Assembly: GCA_037903475.1 (NCBI GenBank)
Contig: JBAJFG010000019.1
Location: 7,315,001 to 7,379,000, forward strand
Direction of reading: 5' to 3'
Source: Ancylostoma caninum
Lineage: Eukaryota > Nematoda > Chromadorea > Rhabditida > Ancylostomatidae
DNA: 64,000 nucleotides
Shown: positions 10,061 to 20,805 of the stretch, piece by piece
Layout: each line of letters begins with the position of its first letter
Position numbering within the stretch: position 1 is the first letter of the stretch
Program-made: the position numbers and the translations under genes
The notes under the pieces: generated by a model
Database searches by the model: none
The model's input: the letters and a program-made list of their open reading frames with translations, nothing else
Told to the model about the DNA's origin: nothing

Positions 10061-11334
10061 TTTTCCAGCTATACGTGCTAGGTGGCCATGAGAGAGCGTG
10101 TGCACTTGAGAGGTTTATGTGCGTTCGAGACAAAAGAGAGAACGTGTCGATGCATGAGAGATCAGCAAACGAGAGGAATGAAAGAACATGTACTTGTGGA
10201 GAGTAGGATAGGTTGAATAGGAACATGTTTTTGCGTAGAAAAGCAGCAGACCGTTTCAATTTCAATTCGTTGCCTTTCACAGTTCAGCTGTTTTCTATAA
10301 TAGGTACAACCATCACCAAGAGGGTGCATAAAAAGCAAACAGGCATAGACCAAAGTTTTACAATGGGATGGAAGCTTGAGTACAGGATGGAGACAATTTT
10401 CTGGAGAACACTGTTTATGTCTTCTGCTACGATCTCTGTGCCAACTTTTGAGCCATCTTCCAGGATAACGTGAATAGAAAGAAGGGACGGAAAACTGCAC
10501 AACCTTATTAAGACGACCTGGTGCTAGTTCCAAAAAGAAAAACTCTATAAAGGCTCCTTCTAGATAGGACGAACAGTTTTACAAATTATGCTTATTATTG
10601 CAAATTATGCTCGATCATTATAACTAGCCCATTTTCTCCACTTTTCTAGGGTAGGTAGGAGCACGTTTTTGCCAATATTCGCTCAGTAACCCATCAGTTT
10701 TCCTGGTTTTCTCCTCGTGAACATCCCTCCCTCCAATTGTCGATTGTCTGCCTGCATTATTCAGCGTCTCTTCAGGATGGACTCTTAGCCGATCTCAATC
10801 TCCTTCTCGATGCTCTCACGCTCTAATCAAGCGAACACATCAGTGTCAACGCTTCATGTAATTAAACCTCGATCTTGACATTTTCTGTTTATGGAACATT
10901 CATGAGGTCAAAGATTTTGTCCAGAGCGACAATTCTGAATACCGTGCCTACTGAATACCATGTTTTGGAGAACGGATGCACATGGTGCTCACGCCTGTAC
11001 TAATATTAATGTTCAAAAAAAACAGTTCTTAAGTGACCTAGTGGTGCACATGATGGATTACCAAAAAATATAAATTGGCCGCTCGCGCTCGCCATGCAAA
11101 AATTTGCTTCCTCTGGAATCTGTTCAGAAAGCTTAAAAAGGGACTTCTATCCATTCATCTGGAAAGAATGAAAGCAGGATTGATGAATCTTCCCTGGAAA
11201 AAAGGAAGCTACCTGAAATCGAAAACCTGGATACATCTTTGTAAGGATAGGTGCTTTTATATTCATGAAAGTGAGATTATCTCATGTTGATGGTTGCTGT
11301 ATGAAGGGTAAATTTGGTTACCTTAGGAGATCCA
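10061..11334. other. unassigned sequence
   Basis: Open frames of 60-120 codons on both strands at 10162-10533 overlap each other with no splice or codon support. Nothing else recognised. Confidence 0.4.
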
Positions 11335-11337
11335 TTA

Positions 11338-11543
11338 GGCCTAGGGCATACTAGACAGCGACGCTGTCGCCGCAACCGTTCACCACCACAGGCCTTTAAC
11401 TATTGTTTCTATGCCAGCGCGGTATTCCATGCAAACTGTGTGATGAGATATGAGAACTCGTAACATCTTGTTCTCATCATTTCTATTCATTTCCTTCACC
11501 GGGACGGTCAGCGACAGCGTCGCTGTCTAGTATGTCCTAGGCC
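11338..11543. mobile_element. PIF/Harbinger-type MITE, 206 bp, TTA target duplication
   Basis: Near-perfect terminal inverted repeats of about 33 bases start GGCCTAGGGCATACTAGACA and end with the complement. They share an internal palindrome GCGACGCTGTCGC. The element is flanked by TTA on both sides (11335-11337 and 11544-11546). A 3-base TWA duplication and GG-starting ends fit the PIF/Harbinger superfamily. It has no coding capacity. Confidence 0.8.
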
Positions 11544-11546
11544 TTA

Positions 11547-13105
11547 TGGATAATCTTAATGATGCATCCGAGCCGACAAGGAATTTCCCAAGCGATCGCA
11601 GAGAGGGCTGGTGATAATCCAGAACACAGCGATTCTCATTTACTTATCTAATCTGTTACTTCATGGGACCTATATACATAGAAGTACCAAAGTGTTGCTT
11701 AAAACAGAAGGGTCTTGAGTCGGAGCTGGCTATAAGATAAGCCCAAAATATAGGAAGTTTGAACGACAGAAACATTACGTAGGAATTGACTTCACTAAAT
11801 ATACAGCTACTATCCCTGAAGAACTAGGAGTCAAAAGCTAGCATGAAAACTGTACTGAGGGATTTCTAAATTCTTGAATGGGTATCCCGTCCATTTTTGA
11901 TCGGGTGGCAATGCCGCCGGAGCCAAGGTAACGAAAACAAAATCTGTTTGAACACAATAAGAATAACCGAGAAGATAAGCGGCCTACCAAAACTTTAGCC
12001 AAAGGAATTGATCTGCTATACTTTCTAATATAAGTAGTTTCGTTTCCCGGTTACTGCAGTGCAAACTAATCTTCATTGGACGAGCACAAACACTAGGATT
12101 GTCCCAAACCGTAGACGGTTCCACTGCACGAATTTTCATTAGTTGCGCAATTCGAAGAAAAACAGGTGAAGACTAATGAAAAATTTCCAAGAAAGTCTAG
12201 AATTTGGATGGGCATTTTATTTAATACACAAAAAAACTCGTCCCTTTCTGCCATGTGTCTCATTTCAGATAGACATCTTGCTGCCCTATGTTTCAAGCAG
12301 ACAAGCAATTAATCAAGTTCAAAAGGCGTGAAAAATACGGCGCTTCGGATGTAACTGTGGATGAACATGTTGAATAGAATTTATTAGTGAGATCCATGGA
12401 CGTTCTGGGAAAAGGCCTAAATTTTTTGTTTGTTCAAGTGCATTCATCCAACAAGACGGGTTTCCTCAGCAAAATGTGATATTTCCTATTTTCCTTGTAG
12501 TAATTGTCACGAATAATCGAGATTAATGACCTCGACAAGGTATGCCTAGTTTGGTTAGCAGAAATTGTTCACTTCTGGCAGAAACCTCAGAAAACTTCGG
12601 TGAACTTCCGTGAATTTCTCTGCGACGCATAGCTATTCTTCCCTGCCTAGCCCTTTGATAACTCGAGTCCTATCTACTAGAAGATCCTTAGAGGGATTTC
12701 ACCGAGTTCTGAGTGGTCTCTGCAAGACTTCTACCCTGGAGTGAATCTGTCTCTTGGTATGACTCAATCTAGGGATACACAGACGAGAAATCCAGCGAGA
12801 AGCAACATACCACTATTAAAGAACCCGCTACAAGTGCTGGAATGTGTTGGTATACCTAGTGATGAAAAGCTTCCTAGCGATAGAGAGCGAACTATTTATT
12901 CCACGTAATGTACCACTTGACCAAAAATTTGAATCAGCCCTTCATGTATTTACAATAAGTATGTACAGCTTTTAATCTTTGCTAAAAGAACGCGCATAAC
13001 GCGTTGATCTGTAGCCCATCCATAATTTTCAGAAAAGTGGAAAACTTGTAATTTTTCTCAGCTACTCAGATTGCGTATATTATCTAGGCGAACCTGAACA
13101 AGTAC
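11547..13105. other. unassigned sequence
   Basis: No gene, RNA gene or element recognised on either strand. The minus-strand frame at 12093-12308 has no supporting splice site. Confidence 0.4.
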
Positions 13106-13110
13106 TATCT

Positions 13111-13236
13111 CTACAACATGGAGCTGTATACGCTGTGGAAGATGTCTTCGAAAAACTCAGTTTCCTTCGCAATCTGGATAAAGTCGATCAGGTTCAGCAA
13201 AGAATGTCGCAGTTTTTTGAGCAGCACTGAATCCAT
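13111..13236 (-). CDS. short coding-like frame, possible terminal exon
   Basis: 41 codons from ATG 13236 to TAG 13111, reading MDSVLLKKLRHSLLNLIDFI and then IAKETEFFEDIFHS. The pattern is amphipathic and helix-like. The frame is also open for eight codons upstream, after a CTATAG that could be an acceptor. The plus strand has an overlapping open frame (13118-13378). No partner exon was found. Confidence 0.2.
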   Translation of the reverse strand: MDSVLLKKLRHSLLNLIDFIQIAKETEFFEDIFHSVYSSML

Positions 13237-15169
13237 TGTCGCAAAAGGTATGACACGATCGATTCCCTATAGTACGAGGAGTATAGCCCTTCGAAAAAAA
13301 ACTGGCCATCCTTTATTTTTGAACTTCAATGAAGGATTAATGAATCGTGCGCGATTGATAAGTTTTTGCAAAGATTAGGACCAGTACTGTACACCGTAGA
13401 ATGATGAGTGTCCTCGAATCCACTCAAAAAAACTTGCTAGACTCGAGCGATGAAATGCTTCTGTTACGTACACATTACGAAGTGGATCTCTCCACGAGTA
13501 GTTTCAAATTACATACTTAATTACATAATAATCACCTGCAATCACCTGTCGAAGCCTTCTCTTGAATTGAACGCTGTTTTTTTAAACTATATACTTTGAC
13601 AGATATGTGGCTAACATTTCAAAATTTCCTAATTTATCATTGTCACATCCGTCATTCCACTTTTTGAATGGAAACTAACATCCGCTGTCATGAATTCAAA
13701 TACGTTTAATTGAAAAGCGAACGACGTTCAATTGATTCCTAGAAGCTCAGTGCACCTTTTCTAATTAAGGATTTGCTCTATTGATTCGGGAGAAGATAAC
13801 ACATACATGCGGGAAAGCTAAAAAATAAAGCGAGGAAAAGGAGTAGGCGAGGAGAACGAATGGTAAGTTGTGCGAACTGATTTTAAAAAAATCCGCGTGA
13901 AGATATGCAATAAAATGCACACCAATTTTTTCCAACAGGAAGATCGCACGAGCGAATTCATTTTCTGGATAACCCATGCTTTTCAACTGTGTCTGGAGAG
14001 AGTATTAGGTATTTATGGGAGACTAGTAAAAATGTATGTGAACGGGTAAAAAGAAGTAATTCAATAGAAGGAACGCTATGCTCTTGCCAAAGATTTTCAA
14101 AAAAAAGCTACATTCTAATTAAAAATCCTCCAGAAAACCGAAACATTTTTATTCCTAAGACCTATAGTCCATTTCAAAAGTGACGATAGTTGAGTGTTCG
14201 TGCCCGTGATCGGCACTTCTCGGCTGCCTCCGCAAATACGGCGCTATTTCTCGCGCTCTCTCGTTCTCTAATATCTTCACACCTATGTTCCCCAGTGGAA
14301 CACACTATAAACAAGGATGACGATAATGGGTGACAGACGCTACTTGAAATTTACAACTAGAGAAGAATTACTTGAAATTACGTAGTTGCATGCTAGCGAT
14401 GTACATAGTTTAAGATGTTGGCCATTGAAGTATAAACTGTGCTTCTTCGAATGCACACAAATTTTGCAGCGATTGAATTAACGACGTGAACCACTGGAAC
14501 GTTTTGCTGCTTCTGTGTAACATACAAATATGTGTGGTGTACATAGAGTAATACATGTGTAACAGAAAAAAAAACAGTAGTACAAAATAAACACGTGAGT
14601 CTTAAATTTTATTATGTATTTATTATATAGGATAAGACCGTGAGCGTGGTACAACTCACTAGTTTACCTATTATCTGCCATTCATTAAGATACACACAAT
14701 ACTGCTCCTGATCTTTGCAAAAAAGAGGCGTCTGACGCATCAATCCGCCGCAAAGCGTCTCCCTTTCGTAATTCTGTGGAAAACAGGGATGCCAAAATTT
14801 ATCTGGATAGATGGATTCTCCGTATTACAGCGAATCTGATCATGAAATTCTCGATATTGTTTTCTATACCGATCAATTATGTACATTAATGCAAATCCAA
14901 GCAGAACTCCTCCTAGTCCATGCCCGACTCAGTCCAGATTGATTGAAACACTTAATTTTTTATGTTATTTTCGACATTGCAAAAAACTCGACAATGAAAA
15001 GACCATATATGTTCAGATTCGTCACGAAATACTCAATTTCATATCCCAAGAAAAATTGGAATTGGTTCCCTTTTAAGAATATTATGTGCAAAGACTAGGA
15101 TTAGTATTGTACGTAGAAGTCCTTGGTCAGAATCAAACCTATCCTATAACTGAAAGTATATGAGTTTTG

Positions 15170-15455
15170 TTGGGCGCGTGTGGCGCAGTGGTAAGAGGCT
15201 CGCTGCGCACGCACACGATCGATGGTTCGATCCCGCCCGAGGCCAACCAAGCCTTCCATCCCTCCGGGGTCGGTAAATTGGTACCAGAGGAGTCTGGGAG
15301 GATGAAGCACTGACTTGGTACATCGGGTGCCCCCCGCAAGTCATTGTACAGGGCACATACGCATTCAACGCCTCTACGATGCTCAGATGAAGTCGAATGC
15401 GTGGCGCATCCCTCGTGACGGGATTGATTAACGCCGACCACTTTATCCTTTACTT
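15170..15455 (+). mobile_element. tRNA-derived SINE with 13-bp target duplication
   Basis: 286 bases flanked by the identical 13-mer TATATGAGTTTTG (15157-15169 and 15456-15468). The head is tRNA-like. An A box TGGCGCAGTGG (15181-15191) and a B box GGTTCGATCCC (15224-15234) are 32 bases apart, the internal RNA polymerase III promoter of a tRNA. The body is unrelated to tRNA and the tail is T-rich (CTTTATCCTTTACTT). The perfect duplication means insertion by target-primed reverse transcription, fairly recent. Minus-strand open frames at 15101-15441 are by-products of this SINE. Confidence 0.92.
15181..15234 (+). promoter_or_regulatory. SINE internal pol III promoter (A and B boxes)
   Basis: A box 15181-15191 fits TRGYNNARNGG and B box 15224-15234 fits GGTTCGANYCC. 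Both are intact, so transcription is possible in principle. Confidence 0.8.
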
Positions 15456-15960
15456 TATATGAGTTTTGCTAAGCCTGAATCCACCCTGGGCTCAAGATTG
15501 CGGTTTTTGTTCTGCAGGTCTCGGTAACGTTTATTCTCATGGGTCCCTTGGCCATTCTATGATTCACTTGCTTACTTTTATTGAACACTCATTTGTTATT
15601 TCAGCCTTATGTAATAAGTACGTAGCTGAAATTTGATGTGTATTTATTTGATTTTTTCTGCTCACTCATTTAGTCGCCTAATCAGGAATTCTTGCTTGTA
15701 GTTCATGCGCTTCTTATCCACATTGTCTACAACAGGTTAACATCCTAGCGAAAAATTTTAAAAGATCTACTCCGTTTTGGAGATTTGCTTAAACACTTAA
15801 CCTAATGCGAAGCAAAAGGCAGTTGTTCAACAGCCCTGGCTTGGAACCTTTTCCTGGATTGCTTTCATTCGCATTCCTGCTAATTCGACCACTGCACTGC
15901 AAATTTATCCCAAGCATAGAAACGAATTATGCTAGGAATCTATTTTTTTATCCTATTTAG

Positions 15961-16731
15961 TCTTTTATGACACTAATGTTCCGTTATTTTTGGACAAGTC
16001 GAATATATTCTATTCTTACTGTTGTTCGTTTTCGAGTTTCGGCTATTCTACCTTAACGGTGAGTGCAAAAATTGCCCTGAAGTGCTTGTTTAGTTTCCGT
16101 GTATGGTAGCACACAAAATCGGAACTGAATATAACACTTCAGCTGTTCGTTTTTCTTTTTTTCATCATCTAATCATGTGACGGTATGGTGGAAATAAATA
16201 GATATTCTGATTGATTCTAATCTTCAATCACAAGTGAATAGAAATCATTTTCCACCAGTTCAAGTCAAATTTCGAAAAACTTCTTGATGTGGGTGCAGAA
16301 ACTGCTCATCATGTGAGTAATCAAAAATCTTTTTCTATTAATGCTAACGCAAGAAATTATGTAATCGAGATAATGATGGAGTTGAAAACTCACCGCTTGA
16401 ATAGCTTGAAAAGCCAGCAGTAGTAGAGCAACGGCTAGCATCGCTTGATGAACGCCGAGCAACGCCTACATCGCCCAGAGAGCGATGAAGGACAATGCGC
16501 AGCAGCCTGGAATGACGATGTTCTTCGTGAATTTCACATTAATACAAGAGATATACGGAGTTTTTGCGGATGTGCACGACGGACGACGGATGAGGCCATG
16601 TGACAGCTCGTACCTATGAAAATGAGGCACAGCAGAGAGCAAGGAATGAACATGCGAACGAACGAGTCATCATACGAAGCGGGGCTACTTTTCCTCAGAT
16701 TTCTACCCTACTAGGCGGAAGGCTTGGATAG
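15961..16731 (+). CDS. cluster of phase-compatible exons, 3' end of an unknown gene
   Basis: Exon a (15961-16058) lies between a strong acceptor (TTTTTTTATCCTATTTAG) and donor GTGAGT. It reads FYDTNVPLFLDKSNIFYSYC and then CSFSSFGYSTLT, ending in phase 0. Exon b (16259-16312) follows TTTTCCACCAG and is followed by GTGAGTAA; it reads FKSNFEKLLDVGAETAHH, again phase 0. Exon c (16699-16731) follows TTTTCCTCAG and reaches TAG after ten codons, with AATAAA at 16774-16779. Upstream exons were not found. An alternative exon at 16440-16600 (RLMNAEQRLHRPESDEG) is open but has a weak acceptor. A minus-strand signal-peptide-like exon at 16394-16441 contradicts the model. Confidence 0.3.
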
Positions 16732-16773
16732 TGCATGCGAACGAGGAAGATAGGCAAGGAAAAATTAGCAAAG

Positions 16774-16779
16774 AATAAA
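16774..16779 (+). terminator. poly(A) signal AATAAA (candidate)
   Basis: 43 bases after the stop of the plus-strand exon cluster at 15961-16731, a normal spacing for a terminal exon. Confidence 0.3.
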
Positions 16780-17139
16780 TTAGTAGTACATGGGCGGATC
16801 CAGAAACACCCGGGATGAGCTTTAAAAAACTTGTATAATATGTTGATTTTCAAATACCTACGCTTCAAAAATTTCACTACTTCTTGGAGCAGTTTCCAAA
16901 CTCCTCAATTTTCATATCATTTGGTGCCACTTTAATTTTTGGCTCCGCCTCTTTCCTCAGGAGGAATTTATCTTTTTAGGACACCTTTTACCAATAAAAG
17001 CGTAGAAAAAAACACGAAAGAGAAACCACGAGAATATGAAATAGAAGTTATATTAGTAAAAAAAATTTTCCCTATCTTCTAAATCACATATTTTCATAAA
17101 ATTCTCCAATTCCTCCAGAGCACCATTGCCACGTATATA

Positions 17140-18402
17140 CAGGGGTATCAAAAAGTTTCCGGCCTCCGCTCGCCTATTCCATATTTCTGTACAGTTTTAG
17201 GAGTATCATGTACGGTGAAGTCTTTCATGTTAGTTTGCAAAGTTTCATGAGATTTCGTCAGACCCCTCTGAAATAAGAACGTTTTATTCAATCCAAGTTA
17301 TGGCTATCGCTTAAAAAGTGTGCATCCAGCGAGAAGCAACCGACGAATTTTTGTTTAATAAACGAACCGTATTGGACAAAATCTAAATCCGCCTCTAAAT
17401 TCTAAGCAAAAAGGAAGTCTTCTAACATTCCCACATAACCTTTCGGAACTCATTGTTTTTAATGGAGTGACAGTCGGTCAGAAACGGAGCGACCTCTCAT
17501 CAATGAGCAGAAACAAGACGAAGACAGATTACTGCAACCGTAACAAAAAATTATTGGGCATCGCAGATAGGCTTTAGGAGCAGAAACTGTGCAAGGGTCC
17601 AAGCTATTTAAAGCTTTCTTTGGAAATTTTCTAGGCAACCATCTAATAATTTTAACCTTCGCAGAACATTGAGTCTGCAAAATCTTTTCGGCGTTCGACA
17701 AGAAAATCCCAGTTGAATATTCAAAGAAGATTTTCGAGGGGTTTTATCGAAATCGAAAAAGACATTCTGGAGTGACTTGACCGCCGGTAAGTGGCGAATT
17801 CACAGCCAAGATTTGAAGTCCAAAGCACGGAGTAGTGGGTCAGGACGAGCAGATCTCTGGAAGCAGTGCGATCGAGCACGAAACAGAGGGTGAAAACGTC
17901 TTGCCCCAAGTTCTGTGCGGTAGAGAAAAGATCGTGTCACCTAACCACCTGTATATAAACTCCAATGAAGTGGATAGTTACAACGCTACTTTGTTTCACC
18001 CCTTTCGGAAACGGGCCAGGAAAAGTGACTGCAGAAATTCAACCATGGATTCCAGGCTCTTCAATGATACATCCCTTTTCTCAAAATTGTATTGCTCCAT
18101 GAGAACGTGAATGCATTTCGCTAATTCAGCCAGTTCGCAGATGGGATCCAGGGACTAGCTTTTAGAATCCGTGAGAAAATCTGAAATAGCACTTCAGCGG
18201 AACAGAACAAAAAACGAAAAAGAGTCTGCGTTCGGTGTTTAAATTCGGGTGATAAAAATTCTTATAAAATTGGATAAGTGTAATGAAATGACAAGATTAA
18301 GAGTGTTTTGGTCTTCGAGGGATGCATACTTATTTTCTTTAAAATTTGACTCCGGTAGCTAGTCTGCAAGTGGTTGAGGCCGGAAACTTTTTGATACCCC
18401 TG
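17140..18402. mobile_element. Tc1/mariner-like DNA transposon, 1.26 kb, transposase not intact
   Basis: 27-base identical terminal inverted repeats start CAGGGGTATCAAAAAGTTTC at 17140 and are mirrored at 18376-18402. Both ends abut TA (17138-17139 and 18403-18404), the target site of this superfamily. The length of 1263 bases is normal for a full mariner. No frame longer than 91 codons exists inside, and I could not find the usual catalytic D,D(34)D spacing. The transposase is therefore decayed, or the element carries unrelated filler. The direction of the former transposase gene is not clear. Confidence 0.85.
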
Positions 18403-20590
18403 TATGTATGTATAATAGTACATAATGAATTTGTTAACAGTATGGGATCGGAAAGTGCATTAACATTAACCAGGATGAACTTAAACTAATGATTACCTTT
18501 GAAAAAATATCATAGAAGTAATATCCTCTTAGGGTGGGGTACATTGCCCTGAGAGTAATTGACGTCAATCATGTCACGGATCATAGATGTTCTTTTCCTT
18601 CAATGGGCTTTGAAACTTCACGTAGTGGTCGTAGCTGAGATTGCACTTTACCCAGCGGACATTTGAGGGGAATAAAGGCAGCCACCACGAAAAATTTCAA
18701 CTCTAAGGTTTGAACATAACCTTGGATTCTCGACCATGAAAAGCACGAATATGGATATCACTTCTTTTGAAAGTCACGGATAAACAACGTTCGGATGCTC
18801 CGATTTTGCCACGATCGAATAGAACGGTCGAGTAGTGAGGTGTGGGGGTAGGGCAAAAAGCCGATAACACTAGCTTAATTGTGACGTATTTCGTCGACGA
18901 ATTTCATTTGGATAAGTGCTTGCTTCTGCAACATATCCAAGCAAGAAGGAAGAACAGAAATCAGAAGATGATGAAGTGTGGGCCTCACAGATGTACCAAA
19001 GAAGAAAAAACGAGAACAAGTGCGAAAGAATGGTAAGAAATAGTACCAGAGCAAAAACAAGCAAAAGAAGAAAAATGAATGTTATGAGCGGAGAAAATGG
19101 GAAAAAAACGGTGAAAAGTAGGACTAGTAAGCAGTTGATCAGTTGGAGCCACAGTGATGTGAAAAATGGTAAGGAAACGTGAGTGGAACAAACCTTTTTC
19201 AAAGAGAAACTAAGTGATTGTAGGCAAAAACATCTGTTTCGTTCCTAAGCAGCTCCTCGGCTATTTCTGCAAAGCAGGCTAACTCGCACCAGCACGATGT
19301 TCGGACTACTGAAATGGAGTTATGCATCCTCCAGCCCAAAATCGACCTCTTTGGAGCAAACATCCACTTCTGCGCTGTCCTTTCAACAGTAGTGGCTTCC
19401 AGTTAGATACTTTAACATCCCCAGCATCTTGAGCTGCATTTGTTCCGCTAGTGTAGAGAAACAGTTGGAGGTGTCGGAGATGTACGCTCTTGTCGAGCTG
19501 GAGGGTCACATTTCATTCGGCAGGAAAAGAGAACTAGCGGGAATTGGAAAAACTGATTATAACATTTGTAAAGAGCAAAACAAGAGCTAGAGATAAGATG
19601 ATTTATGATAGGTTATCGGAATTAGTCCAAGTCCTCGTAAAAAATTCGCTAAAAAATTGATTGAGAAAAAACCACACGAACTTATTGACCAATCCAATAA
19701 ATACTAGAAATGAAGGAAACTCTCCTTGCTATTGCATTATACAGAAAGAATTAAGCCTTAACCCCATTTATGAAGAGGCCGAAATGAGAAGTGAAGTACT
19801 TGGATTAGCACCAGATACGACTCCAGAGGGTTATAGGCACCATCCCACCTCGGAATCGTCTCAGAGCTTTCCCCACCAAGAGCCCTCAGGAGCTGATGGG
19901 TCACGATGTTTTGCGTGATTCTGTGCAAAATTGCTGGAAAACTCGTTTTCGAAAATAAAACCTCGGGAACTTGTGGGCGGAGCCTGGGAGAGATGCCAAG
20001 CAGGAGAGGTATTTTAGTAATGCCTACCTAGAAGCACCCTTTGGACGTGATCCGTACTCTTATACGATTCTCACGTCGTCCATTCCCTAACAAGATGAAA
20101 GGCGAACTCCATGTATGACCAGGGAGTGACTATAGGCGTGCGTACACCTGCATTCCCGCCTTAGCCCAGCTCATAACCTCCTAACAGTTGTGGATCGAAA
20201 TATGGGTTTTCGATAATTTTGCACAGAAATATACCATTGTGAACATTAATTCATAGAAATTCCTTTTTTTGTGAAAAAAAAACCCAAAAAATATTCCTGA
20301 GGCGTGAAATGACCACATGCCAACCCTTGTAGAAAGTTGTATTTCGACATTTAAAGTCTCATCACTACTCCCTAATGATCCATTTATCATGAGCACTTTA
20401 TGGTGATAATCTACCTCTCCAGAAGACAGTGGCAAAAATTGGTTCAACGAAACAAGCCGAGTGAAATTCGTTAGGATTTAGAAATATTTTGGAAATTGGA
20501 GTGACGTTTGATGGATGTTGTTGACAAGAATGACAGTTGGATGTGTACTACTATCTAATTGGATACTGCATATAAGGTTATTTATACTAG
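18403..20590. other. unassigned sequence with one dispersed-repeat terminus
   Basis: Holds a copy of the GGCAGC family at 18675-18698 and an A/G-rich stretch at 18940-19180 whose open frames on both strands are compositional. A coding-like plus frame at 19760-19918 (EVLGLAPDTTPEG) runs into sequence I suspect, from memory only, to be a repeat. Confidence 0.4.
18675..18698 (+). repeat. dispersed repeat terminus (GGCAGC family)
   Basis: Reads AAGGCAGCCACCACGAAAAA and continues into a T-rich section with GTTTGAAC nearby. It is one of six related copies in the window; see the finding at 18675-61290. Confidence 0.55.
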
Positions 20591-20605
20591 CTGCGTGCGT
20601 CAGTC

Positions 20606-20805
20606 GCGCGTCAGTCGCACGCATTCATTTGCAAGAGATTTTCCATGAAGACCGGTCAACACTGCATAAATATCCTCAATGAAAAGAACGCGCGGCCGCC
20701 GTGAGGACGTAAATGCGTGCATCTGAGCTGCGACTACGATGCGACTGCTTTGCGACTGGGCCCTATTCTTCATCATATAGACGCACGCGCGTCAGTCGCA
20801 CGCAT
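20606..20805. repeat. 19-bp exact direct repeat, 181 bp apart
   Basis: GCGCGTCAGTCGCACGCAT occurs at 20606-20624 and 20787-20805. The sequence between has several related GCGACT/AGTCGC motifs. It may be a tandem or solo-terminus structure of an element; no duplication of host sequence was identified. Confidence 0.6.

Noticed and set aside
15101..15441. Three minus-strand open frames of 69-100 codons
   Set aside because: They are antisense translations of the tRNA-derived SINE at 15170-15455.
18870..19202. Several frames on both strands in A/G-rich DNA
   Set aside because: Lys/Arg-rich on one strand and Phe/Leu/Ser-rich on the other, as biased composition alone produces.
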